This document shows, in pieces, positions 1 through 5,898 of a stretch of DNA of 18,032 bases. The stretch comes from JBJXGC01 sp046154545 (GTDB lineage: Bacteria > Chloroflexota > Dehalococcoidia > Tepidiformales > Tepidiformaceae). Location of the stretch: assembly GCA_046154545.1 (NCBI GenBank), contig JBJXGC010000119.1:1-18032 (forward strand), in the 5' to 3' direction. A program made the position numbers and the translations under genes. Within the stretch, counting starts at the first letter, position 1, and each line of letters begins with the position of its first letter. The notes below the pieces were generated by a model. The model was not told where the DNA came from, did not search any database, and saw nothing but the letters and a program-made list of their open reading frames with translations.

Positions 1-982
1 CCTGCGCGTTGATCAGCCGGTAGGCGATGACCGCCAGGATCAGCTCGTCCGTCCGCCCTTCCTGGAACGACTTCGTGCCCGTCAGCCAGATCGCCTGGCA
101 CTTGACGTCACAGAACGTCCGCCACCACCGCAGCGAATGCGCATCGACCGTGAAGCCCGATGCATCGCTCCAGATCTTGCAGGCTTCGTCCACCGTGGTG
201 ATGCCGCCCACCCGGCCGTCTCCGCCGTACTGCCAGGTGTCGTTGAAGCTCCAGGCGAGGTCTTCGAGCGGGTCGCCGAGGTGCGCCATCTCCCAGTCGA
301 GGACACCCGTTATGTCGCCTTTCGACGTGTAGAGGAAGTTCCCCGTGCGGTAGTCGCCATGCACCACCGATATCCGCTGCGCCGGCAGCGGCGGGTTCGC
401 CCGCAGCCAGCGGATAGCCGCCCGCGCGATCGGCTGCGGGCTCAGCTCGTTCTCGTCGATGATCCGCTCCCAGTGGCCCAGCTCCTTCGACCACGAGGTA
501 TCGACCGTCGGCGCTTCCGTCACCCGGGCGATCTCCGTCGGCTGCCAGTCGAACGTGGCGATCGCCCCGAGCGTCGTGAACATGTTTCGGGCGATGACGT
601 GGGCGACGGCCTGGTACTGCGGCTCCTGCAGCATCCGCGGCGCCGTCTCGGCGCCCGTGATCTTCTCCATGATGAAGAACGGCCCGCCGAGCACCGACGC
701 GTCCCGCTCCAGCCAGCGCATCCGTGGCACCGGCACGGCGCTGCCGAAGAACGACGAGTAGAAGGCGTACTCCGCCTCCCGGTCCGTGTCGAGGAGGCTG
801 GCGGGCGGGTCCTTGCGCAGGATGAACTCCTGCGACTGCCGCCCACCCTCGCTCTGCCAGACCGCCTTGAACATCCAGGTCTCGCGGCTCGCCCCGCCGG
901 GGATGCGCAACAGGTGGGAGACCGCCACGCCTGAGGCCGCGCCGAGGCGGGGTGCGAGGTACTGCGCGATAGCGTCTTCCAT
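1..982 (-). CDS. APH-fold phosphotransferase family protein (3' end missing)
   Basis: The gene runs off the left edge; 327 residues are visible from an ATG at 982. It belongs to the aminoglycoside phosphotransferase/choline kinase fold. A glycine-rich start (RIPGGASRETW, about 27-37) precedes the likely ATP-site Lys57 (ILRKDP) and helix C (DREAEY, about 68). The Brenner motif HGDYRTGNF has His208, Asp210 and Asn215, and the metal-binding motif GVLDWEMAHLGDP has Asp229. Proteins of this shape are usually annotated 'phosphotransferase family', and many resemble the APH domain of ACAD10/11-type acyl-CoA enzymes; the true substrate is unknown. Antibiotic modification is not implied. No Shine-Dalgarno is visible, but a TTGACA-17-CACGAT promoter ends 8 nt before the ATG, so the mRNA may be leaderless. 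The reading frame is open throughout with all key residues present, so the fold assignment is firm. Confidence 0.9.
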   Translation of the reverse strand, partial: MEDAIAQYLAPRLGAASGVAVSHLLRIPGGASRETWMFKAVWQSEGGRQSQEFILRKDPPASLLDTDREAEYAFYSSFFGSAVPVPRMRWLERDASVLGGPFFIMEKITGAETAPRMLQEPQYQAVAHVIARNMFTTLGAIATFDWQPTEIARVTEAPTVDTSWSKELGHWERIIDENELSPQPIARAAIRWLRANPPLPAQRISVVHGDYRTGNFLYTSKGDITGVLDWEMAHLGDPLEDLAWSFNDTWQYGGDGRVGGITTVDEACKIWSDASGFTVDAHSLRWWRTFCDVKCQAIWLTGTKSFQEGRTDELILAVIAYRLINAQ

Positions 983-990
983 CGGGCCGG

Positions 991-1021
991 ATCGTGTCGT
1001 TAACACAGGGGTGTGTCAAAC
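991..1021 (-). promoter_or_regulatory. Promoter-like element, copy 1 (before the phosphotransferase)
   Basis: On the minus strand it reads GTTTGACA, 8 variable bases, then TGTTAACGACACGAT. Read as a sigma-70 promoter, the -35 is TTGACA (perfect), the spacer is 17 bp and the -10 is CACGAT (weak, 3 of 6). The ATG of the phosphotransferase follows after 8 nt. A near copy lies at 1570-1600. The spacer also holds a small inverted repeat ACACA-CCCC-TGTGT that could be an operator. Confidence 0.6.
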
Positions 1022-1032
1022 GGTGGGGGGCA

Positions 1033-1272
1033 TCACCTTCCCCACTCATTGGGCAGCCCAAAGGACGCCAGCAACACGCCACCGAACAACCCGAACAGCG
1101 AGAAGAAGGCGATGATGCTCCACGCGGCCGCCCGTTGCAGGCCATCAGAGCGGCTCCCCCGGCGGAACACGACGCGGACCCACGCTCGGACAGCCCCCAG
1201 GCACACGACGGCCGATGCCAGGACGAGAGCAACTCCCACCAGAACGGTAGCAAGCAACGACGCGTCCGTCAC
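1033..1272 (-). CDS. Small two-helix membrane protein, unknown
   Basis: Predicted 79 residues from a GTG with a good Shine-Dalgarno (AGAAGG, about 7 nt upstream). Two hydrophobic segments are visible: residues about 5-25 (LLATVLVGVALVLASAVVCL) and about 50-70 (AAWSIIAFFSLFGLFGGVLL). Between them lies a basic stretch (VRVVFRRGSR), which suggests a cytoplasmic loop. It begins 26 nt after the stop of the small membrane ORF at 1299, so the two are probably co-transcribed. I do not recognise the family. A longer frame upstream of the GTG exists, but it overlaps the neighbouring ORF and lacks a ribosome site. Confidence 0.55.
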   Translation of the reverse strand: MTDASLLATVLVGVALVLASAVVCLGAVRAWVRVVFRRGSRSDGLQRAAAWSIIAFFSLFGLFGGVLLASFGLPNEWGR

Positions 1273-1298
1273 TCTGCGCCCTTCTCTGCGAACCGTCC

Positions 1299-1487
1299 TT
1301 AGAGCAGGAACTCGGGCCCATACACCGCCCGCAATAGGCCCGCCTGAATCCACCATGCCTGGCTCCCAACCCACAGGCAAGATAGAACGACCACAGCCGC
1401 GACGGTAATCGCCGGCCGCAGGCGGCGGGCTGCCCTGGCCCACTCCGCCAGCGCGGCGACCGCCGCTGCAGCGACGCCAAGCAGCAT
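1299..1487 (-). CDS. Small hydrophobic protein, unknown, start uncertain
   Basis: From the ATG at 1487 the product is 62 residues, with a hydrophobic N-terminus (LLGVAAAAVAALAEW), a basic linker (ARAARRLR) and a second membrane segment (AITVAAVVVLSCLWVGSQAW). The frame stays open upstream to an ATG at 1643, but that stretch is proline- and arginine-rich and contains the promoter-like element at 1570-1600, so I prefer the short form. The upstream part includes a hydrophobic patch (GFGACAFWL), so an unusual start between 1488 and 1563 cannot be excluded. The Shine-Dalgarno is weak. It pairs with the membrane ORF at 1033; function unknown. Confidence 0.45.
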   Translation of the reverse strand: MLLGVAAAAVAALAEWARAARRLRPAITVAAVVVLSCLWVGSQAWWIQAGLLRAVYGPEFLL

Positions 1488-1569
1488 GGTTCCCCGCGGG
1501 TCCAGCCAAAAGGCGCAAGCACCGAACCCACACGGGCTACGAGACCGGTCCTCGACCCAGCGCGCGCAA

Positions 1570-1600
1570 ATGGTGTCGTTAACAGTCCGGAATGTCGAAC
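1570..1600 (-). promoter_or_regulatory. Promoter-like element, copy 2 (before the small membrane pair)
   Basis: On the minus strand it reads GTTCGACA, 8 variable bases, then TGTTAACGACACCAT. It matches the element at 991-1021 in 21 of 23 fixed positions with identical spacing. As a promoter it gives TCGACA-17-CACCAT. It points toward the ORFs at 1299 and 1033. The near-perfect HpaI-type GTTAAC core in the spacer suggests a regulator site as well as, or instead of, a plain promoter. Confidence 0.5.
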
Positions 1601-1693
1601 GCGGGTCATCTTGAGTCGCGGGTGGAGCCGGGCGTAGTCGCACGCGGAGGCCACGACCCGCCTCAGTAAGGGTGCGCCGGGCATGAGCAACAC

Positions 1694-2839
1694 TCAGCGA
1701 ACCGGGTTGCGGATGATGCCGATGAATTCGTGACCGCTTGTCGCGAACACTAAGTCTCCGTTCGCCATGGTCACCATCGTCCGGACCCCCGGAGCGCTCG
1801 CCACGGGGGTCATAGGCTTCGGCCGCCCCTCTTCTGGGGCCGGTTCACCGGGGTAACCGAAGAACGTTGGGAGAGCGAAGACCTTGCTCGATCCGGGTGA
1901 GGCCCCTGACCACACGATTTCACCGGGACCACGGTGATTGTGGTACCACGTTTCGCCCTGGCCGCCCGCAGCCACAGCGGCAAGGCCCGGGCCGCGAACC
2001 GCGAGCGTCGATGCAATGCGCAGGTCCGCGCCAACCCGAACGACCCGGCCCTGGTGGAGGAAGACGAGCGGGCCGGATGCTGAAATGGCATCTGGAGCCG
2101 TCAATCCGACGAGCGGTTCTGCCCTTCGTGCGACCAGGTCGAGCACCCAAGCGCCAGGGTTGAAGCCCTGGGACGAGTAGGCAGTCGCCACCAGCACCCG
2201 GCGGTCATCGAGAATGCGCAGGTGTTTCGGTGGCGACACACCATCCGGGACCTCGTGAACCGCGACGACGGAGAGCCCAGCGGATGCGTTTAACTCAATC
2301 AGATCGCGATCATTGAACCGCGCAATCAGGACGCGGTCGTCGCGCACGCCGATCCCCTCGACATATGGTGGGCCTTCGAGGCCAGCATCTCGAACAGGCG
2401 CGGGAAGAGAGATCAGTTTAGTCGAACCATCGTCGCCGACGAGCACGACCCGAGCACTGCCTGCGAATACGGTGCCCGCTGAGGTCCGAGCGGTAACGAG
2501 GATACCGTCAATGTCGCCGACCGGTCCGATGACCCGTTCGACGCCTGCCTCAGGGTCAAGGACCATGGCCTGCCACCCCGTGGGTCCCATGGCGGCGTAG
2601 TACGCGAAGCGGCCATCGGTTGCCACCGGTGAGACGAGCGAGTGCTCGAAACGCCGAATGGCGGCGTGTCCCTGGTCGGCCACACTCCCCATCGGGGGGT
2701 CGGCCGCGACCACATCTGGCGGGTTGCCAAACCGCAGCCCTATCGTGTCACTCGCAGCGGCGAGAGCCAGGGCGACCGCAAATCCGCCGGTCAGACATCC
2801 AATGACCATCACCGATCGGCGCGGGGATTGCAGCTTCAT
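1694..2839 (-). CDS. Exported beta-propeller-like protein, unknown
   Basis: Predicted 381 residues from an ATG with a strong Shine-Dalgarno (GGAGG, 7 nt upstream). An earlier in-frame ATG at 2905 overlaps the upstream gene and is rejected. The N-terminus is basic (KLQSPRR) followed by a hydrophobic run (about 9-30), which is a signal peptide or anchor. The rest is beta-rich with recurring blades such as VATDGRFAYYAAM, IGVRDDRVLIARF, LRILDDRRVLVAT and MANGDLVFAT, typical of NHL/YVTN/lyase-like propellers. No enzyme motif is visible. A VIGC sequence resembles a lipobox but lies before the hydrophobic run, so lipidation is unlikely. It starts 28 nt after the secreted gene at 2868 and is probably in one operon with it. 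Confidence 0.7.
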   Translation of the reverse strand: MKLQSPRRSVMVIGCLTGGFAVALALAAASDTIGLRFGNPPDVVAADPPMGSVADQGHAAIRRFEHSLVSPVATDGRFAYYAAMGPTGWQAMVLDPEAGVERVIGPVGDIDGILVTARTSAGTVFAGSARVVLVGDDGSTKLISLPAPVRDAGLEGPPYVEGIGVRDDRVLIARFNDRDLIELNASAGLSVVAVHEVPDGVSPPKHLRILDDRRVLVATAYSSQGFNPGAWVLDLVARRAEPLVGLTAPDAISASGPLVFLHQGRVVRVGADLRIASTLAVRGPGLAAVAAGGQGETWYHNHRGPGEIVWSGASPGSSKVFALPTFFGYPGEPAPEEGRPKPMTPVASAPGVRTMVTMANGDLVFATSGHEFIGIIRNPVR

Positions 2840-2867
2840 CGTGTCCCTCCGAGTAAGTGCGTTGGAA

Positions 2868-3779
2868 CTAATGCGTCGATATGACGACGAATCTCGTCCA
2901 AGCACTTAACGTGTTCTTGGAGTACCATGACTGCGAGTTAGTCATGTCTATGTTGTTGGAGTCCCAGTTATACCATGATCCACCTGAAGATCGTTGCAGT
3001 GCATATCCTGCCGAGGAGGAACAGGAGCCCCAGAAGTATCCCCCGAAACATATCCCATTATTCGTGGGCTGGATTCCTACCGGATTCCACTTCCCACCAC
3101 CAGAGAGTGCTTTGAACTCGCTCGTGGCATCGACTCGCGATACGGAGCGATAATTCCAATTGACCATCACGAGCGTAGTGTAATCTACGAAGGCTGCGGT
3201 TTTGTAGAGTACGTATGGACCTCCGCCGCAGTTCGATGATTCTCCGGTATAACTTATACCGATCTGTCTTGATGAAGTAGACACTTGCAGAGGTGCCACA
3301 GACTGAAAGTTCCCAGAGGATCCCGAACTACCTACGCACCTTCCTTGTCGTTCCGAGTAATAGTTATACAGCGACGTACGAGGAGAAACGTTCGCTCCGT
3401 TACTGAATCCATTAACAGCGCCCACCTGCAGCCACTCGAACGTCCCTCCTGCCCAGCCAGGCGGTGGGGTGCTCACCATGCCTAGCCAGTGCACCGCTGA
3501 GTCTTTAGTTGGATCAGCCAGGGCATTCGCCGGAAACCCTATCCAGCCGCGGACGCCATAGTAAACGTGCGGCGTGCGCTGACCGATATAAACACGGGAG
3601 TTACACGGTGGCTGTGAGCCTCCGCATGACTGTGCCGCCGCCTCAACCGTTGTAAGCAGAGCCAGCGGAGACAAAAAGACGAGCGCCAAAACCGCGTAGA
3701 AAAGCACCCTCGCGCAATGGGAGCGAACGCCGCGGCTACGGCTCAACACCTCGAGACGCCTCGTGATCGCCCTATACAT
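2868..3779 (-). CDS. Secreted cysteine-containing protein of atypical composition, unknown
   Basis: Predicted 303 residues from an ATG with a good Shine-Dalgarno (GGAGGGCGACT before ATG). The signal peptide has a basic region, a hydrophobic core at about 25-45 and likely cleavage after EAAA (about 49). The mature part is rich in Ser, Gly, Asn, Tyr and Trp and has six cysteines (52, 59, 148, 184, 244, 253), spaced as three possible disulfides. The pattern looks like an all-beta secreted domain. Gln118 (EWLQVG) and Glu143 (YNYYSE) are spaced somewhat like the Gln/Glu pair of glutamic-peptidase (eqolisin)-type beta-sandwiches; this is only a loose resemblance. The coding DNA is near 50% GC over about 2880-3450, well below its neighbours, which suggests recent acquisition. 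The family is not recognised. Confidence 0.7.
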   Translation of the reverse strand: MYRAITRRLEVLSRSRGVRSHCARVLFYAVLALVFLSPLALLTTVEAAAQSCGGSQPPCNSRVYIGQRTPHVYYGVRGWIGFPANALADPTKDSAVHWLGMVSTPPPGWAGGTFEWLQVGAVNGFSNGANVSPRTSLYNYYSERQGRCVGSSGSSGNFQSVAPLQVSTSSRQIGISYTGESSNCGGGPYVLYKTAAFVDYTTLVMVNWNYRSVSRVDATSEFKALSGGGKWNPVGIQPTNNGICFGGYFWGSCSSSAGYALQRSSGGSWYNWDSNNIDMTNSQSWYSKNTLSAWTRFVVISTH

Positions 3780-3872
3780 AGTCGCCCTCCAGTCGGATCC
3801 TGACCACAACCAGTCCGCCGAAATCCATTTCCCAACGCGCGCAGGATGGACGGTGCGGGGACGGCGCGTCTA

Positions 3873-4120
3873 TCACCCGTTTCGGGTGATTTCCGCCCGG
3901 TAAATACGCGCCGCCTCGCCGCGGTCCGAGACGCCCAGCTTCTCGAAGATGCGCTTCACGTGTGTCTTCACCGTGTCCAGGCTGATCACCAGCAGCTCCG
4001 CGATCTCCGGGTTGGTGTGGTTCTCCGCCATCTCGACCAGCACCTCAAGCTCCCGCTCCGTCAGCAGCGCGAGCCGCTCGCTCTCGCTCTCTGGCTCTCT
4101 GGCTCTCTGGCTTGCGACAT
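3873..4120 (-). CDS. Small LuxR-type HTH regulator, best start out of frame with the HTH
   Basis: The HTH domain is clear: LTERELEVLVEMAENHTN, PEIAELLVISLDTVKTHV and KRIFEKLGVSDRGEA follow the GerE/LuxR pattern, including the DTVKTHVKRI recognition helix. No receiver or sensor domain lies upstream, so this is a stand-alone HTH protein. The best start is the ATG at 4120 behind a perfect AAGGAGG, but three copies of CCAGAGAG follow it and put the ATG in another frame, which stops at the codon after Cys (TGA, near 4065). With two copies the ATG would read straight into the HTH and give 79 residues beginning MSQAREPESESERLALL. The HTH frame is also open upstream to an ATG at 4166 without a good ribosome site. 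So the gene is OFF, phase-variable, damaged, or started at 4166. Confidence 0.75.
4087..4110 (-). repeat. Tandem 8-bp repeat, three perfect copies, in the 5' end of the LuxR gene
   Basis: On the minus strand the unit is CCAGAGAG, three uninterrupted copies, followed by a degenerate CGAGAGCGAG. It begins 10 nt after the A of the ATG at 4120. Because 8 is not a multiple of 3, each gain or loss of a unit changes the downstream frame. Two or five copies join the ATG to the HTH; three do not. Confidence 0.95.
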
Positions 4121-4268
4121 CGTGCCTCCTTCGTGCAAGGCCCACCATCCCCGGACGATGCCCCATCCATGCGTTCAGGCCCGGTAAGGTCGCTCACTCT
4201 TCGGCTGCGAGAGCGCGCTCCCAACCGCGCCCCGGCCTGGTCCTGCCGAGTACCTAACCAAGGCCAAC

Positions 4269-4295
4269 CAGTGCCCGCCCAGGTTCGCGGCACTG
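4269..4295. other. Inverted repeat in the gap between the LuxR and membrane-protein genes
   Basis: CAGTGCC and GGCACTG form a 7-bp stem with a 13-nt loop. It lies 24 nt after the stop of the minus-strand gene at 4319 and upstream of the LuxR gene. No T-run follows, so a rho-independent terminator is doubtful; a mRNA 3' hairpin or an operator is equally possible. Confidence 0.3.
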
Positions 4296-4318
4296 CTTCA
4301 ACCAATGGATTACGATTC

Positions 4319-5074
4319 TCACTTCGGCTTCAGCGCACAGTCCGCCCCGAACCGGAGCGACACCCGGAAGCCGGTGACCGCGAAGTCGTAGCCGTCCGCG
4401 TCGTAGGTGATGCGGGCGACCCCGTCCGCTGGTGCGCCCTGGGCGATGGCCGCCTTCCAGAACTCGGCGATGCGGCAGGCGGGCGTCTCCACGAAGGCCA
4501 CCGCCGCGGCCGAGGCCTCGCCCACGTCCCGCTCCATCCCCTTGTTCACGTAGTCCACGGTGCGGCGGACGCCCCCGCTGGTCGTCGTCCGCCGCCGCCG
4601 TTGCCCCGGTTCGTACACGCGGACCTCGACCGGCTCGTGCCATGGCCCGGTGTTCGCCCCCCCGGCGCCGGGTGGAGGCGCGTCAGCCGGACGGGGGATT
4701 TCGCGCGCGAACGTGTAGGTGACCTGTGGTTTCGGCGTGTAACTCGCCTTCAGGTCGAGCGTCCCGTCCGCCCGCACGAGGGCGATCTCGACAGAGATGA
4801 GCCGCGCCCCCTCGCCCGCGTAGGCGGCGATCTCCGGCAGCGCCGCCAGGGGGTCGAAGGCGCGCGCGTCGCCGGGCGCCTCCCGGGTGTCGACGCCGTC
4901 GTCGAGCCCGACCAGCCCCAGGAGGGAGTCGGCCGGGTCGCTCCCGGTCGCGGCACAGACGCTGAGTGCGCCAATAAGGGAGCTGCCGAGGACGATGGCC
5001 ACGATGACCACCGCGAAGATGATCCAGAAAATAGACCCCCCGCGGCGGCGCCGGGGCGACGGGAAAACGTGCAT
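4319..5074 (-). CDS. Single-pass membrane protein with extracytoplasmic domain, unknown
   Basis: Predicted 251 residues from the ATG at 5074. A basic N-terminus (SPRRRRGG) precedes one hydrophobic helix (about 14-37, IFWIIFAVVIVAIVLGSSLI), so the remaining about 210 residues are probably outside the cytoplasm (N-in). The soluble part has a beta-rich middle (about 95-125, ending YTPKPQVTYTFAREI), a Pro/Gly linker, an Arg/Thr-rich loop (GQRRRRTTTSGG) and a C-terminal region with VTGFRVSLRFG. No known catalytic motif is visible. There is no Shine-Dalgarno, but a TACCCT -10 box ends 7 nt before the ATG, suggesting leaderless transcription. A CRP-type palindrome is centred about 72 bp upstream of that start. 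It is divergent from the cyclase-like gene. Confidence 0.75.
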   Translation of the reverse strand: MHVFPSPRRRRGGSIFWIIFAVVIVAIVLGSSLIGALSVCAATGSDPADSLLGLVGLDDGVDTREAPGDARAFDPLAALPEIAAYAGEGARLISVEIALVRADGTLDLKASYTPKPQVTYTFAREIPRPADAPPPGAGGANTGPWHEPVEVRVYEPGQRRRRTTTSGGVRRTVDYVNKGMERDVGEASAAAVAFVETPACRIAEFWKAAIAQGAPADGVARITYDADGYDFAVTGFRVSLRFGADCALKPK

Positions 5075-5081
5075 GGGACGG

Positions 5082-5109
5082 AGGGTAGCGCCAACGACGT
5101 ATGCGTCCA
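5082..5109 (-). promoter_or_regulatory. Promoter of the membrane-protein gene (leaderless-type)
   Basis: On the minus strand: TGGACG (-35, 4 of 6 matches), 16 bp, TACCCT (-10, preceded by GC), then 7 nt to the ATG at 5074. The placement fits a transcript starting at or next to the ATG. Confidence 0.45.
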
Positions 5110-5138
5110 GCGCCACGGAAGCAGAGTGCACCCGGCTG

Positions 5139-5154
5139 TGTGACCCGCTTCACA
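5139..5154. promoter_or_regulatory. CRP/FNR-type palindromic operator
   Basis: TGTGACCCGCTTCACA is a perfect TGTGA-N6-TCACA palindrome, the consensus half-sites of cAMP-receptor-protein (CRP) sites. It lies in the divergent spacer between the membrane-protein gene and the cyclase-like gene. Its centre is about 72 bp upstream of the predicted minus-strand transcription start, which is near the usual class I activator position (-71.5), and about 180 bp upstream of the cyclase ATG. Confidence 0.6.
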
Positions 5155-5324
5155 GACACGGGCAGCCCAGCGGAGCGAGAATGCCCCCACGGCTGGTGGC
5201 GCGAGCCCCCCTTCCCCGCGCACCCAGCCCGTCCCAACGGTGAGACGTACGGGCTCACGACCTGTCTCCTCTTCTGCCGGACTCCGGGCCGGCGCCGCTC
5301 GCAGGAAAAGATGGAGATGTAAAA

Positions 5325-5861
5325 ATGGAAACCAACGCAATCACGCCCGCCCGCGAACAGGATGACCTGCTCATCGTCTTCCTCGACCTTGCCCGCTATT
5401 CAGCCTTCGCCCGAACCCAAACCGACCGCGACGTGGCTGATCTCCTCGATCAGTTCTATGGGATGGTCAGCGCGGCCACGGAGGCCAGCGGTGGACGCGT
5501 CATCAAGTTCACCGGCGATGGCGCCTTCCTTACCTGGCCCGTCGAGGAGGCCGACCGCGCGATCCCCGCACTGCTCGAACTGCGGACGCGGGTGCACGGC
5601 TGGGCGACGGCGCGTGGCTGGGCAACCGAGCTGGTGGTCAAGGCGCACGCTGGTTCCGCCGTCTGCGGGACGTTCGGTGCACCGGCCTTCGCCAACTACG
5701 ATGTCATCGGCTCGGCCGTTGCTATCGCCGCGAGGTTGGAGGCGCGCACCATGGCCCTCTCCGCGGACGCCTTCCGTAAGCTCTCGCCGGAGACCCGGAA
5801 GATGTTCAAAAAGCACACGCCGCCCGTCGTCTACATCCCCGCGGGCGACCGCCGGCCGTAA
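5325..5861 (+). CDS. Class III adenylate/guanylate cyclase homology-domain protein
   Basis: Predicted 178 residues, essentially one cyclase homology domain with no sensor or HAMP part. The metal-binding aspartates are Asp21 (VFLDLARYS) and Asp65 (IKFTGDGAF). The purine-selecting pair is Lys61 and Asp126 (NYDVIGS), as in adenylate cyclases. The transition-state Arg137 (AARLEA) is present, but the usual Asn four residues before it (GNxVN) is Ala133, and the preceding Asn is Ser130, so activity may be reduced or the partner chain may supply it. The fold assignment is clear; cAMP production is an inference. The protein is probably cytosolic and must dimerise to work. The ribosome site is GGAGATGTAAAA before the ATG. 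The kinase-like gene follows after 37 nt, probably in one operon. Confidence 0.88.
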   Translation: METNAITPAREQDDLLIVFLDLARYSAFARTQTDRDVADLLDQFYGMVSAATEASGGRVIKFTGDGAFLTWPVEEADRAIPALLELRTRVHGWATARGWATELVVKAHAGSAVCGTFGAPAFANYDVIGSAVAIAARLEARTMALSADAFRKLSPETRKMFKKHTPPVVYIPAGDRRP

Positions 5862-5898
5862 CGGTGGGCAACTGCGCCATCGTAGCGAAAGGGACCTC

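Noticed and set aside
108..1253. A 381-codon minus-strand open frame over the left edge
   Set aside because: It is in a different frame from the clear phosphotransferase, is Arg/Gly/Ala-rich and crosses the promoter and small membrane ORFs.
1694..2839. Lipoprotein call for the propeller-like protein (VIGC)
   Set aside because: The Cys comes before most of the hydrophobic run, so a signal peptidase II cut there would leave a long hydrophobic stretch; a plain signal peptide or anchor fits better.
4112..5143. A 343-codon plus-strand open frame opposite the membrane-protein gene
   Set aside because: Arg/Pro-rich and without domains; antisense shadow of the membrane-protein gene, whose signal-anchor and beta-rich domain are more credible.
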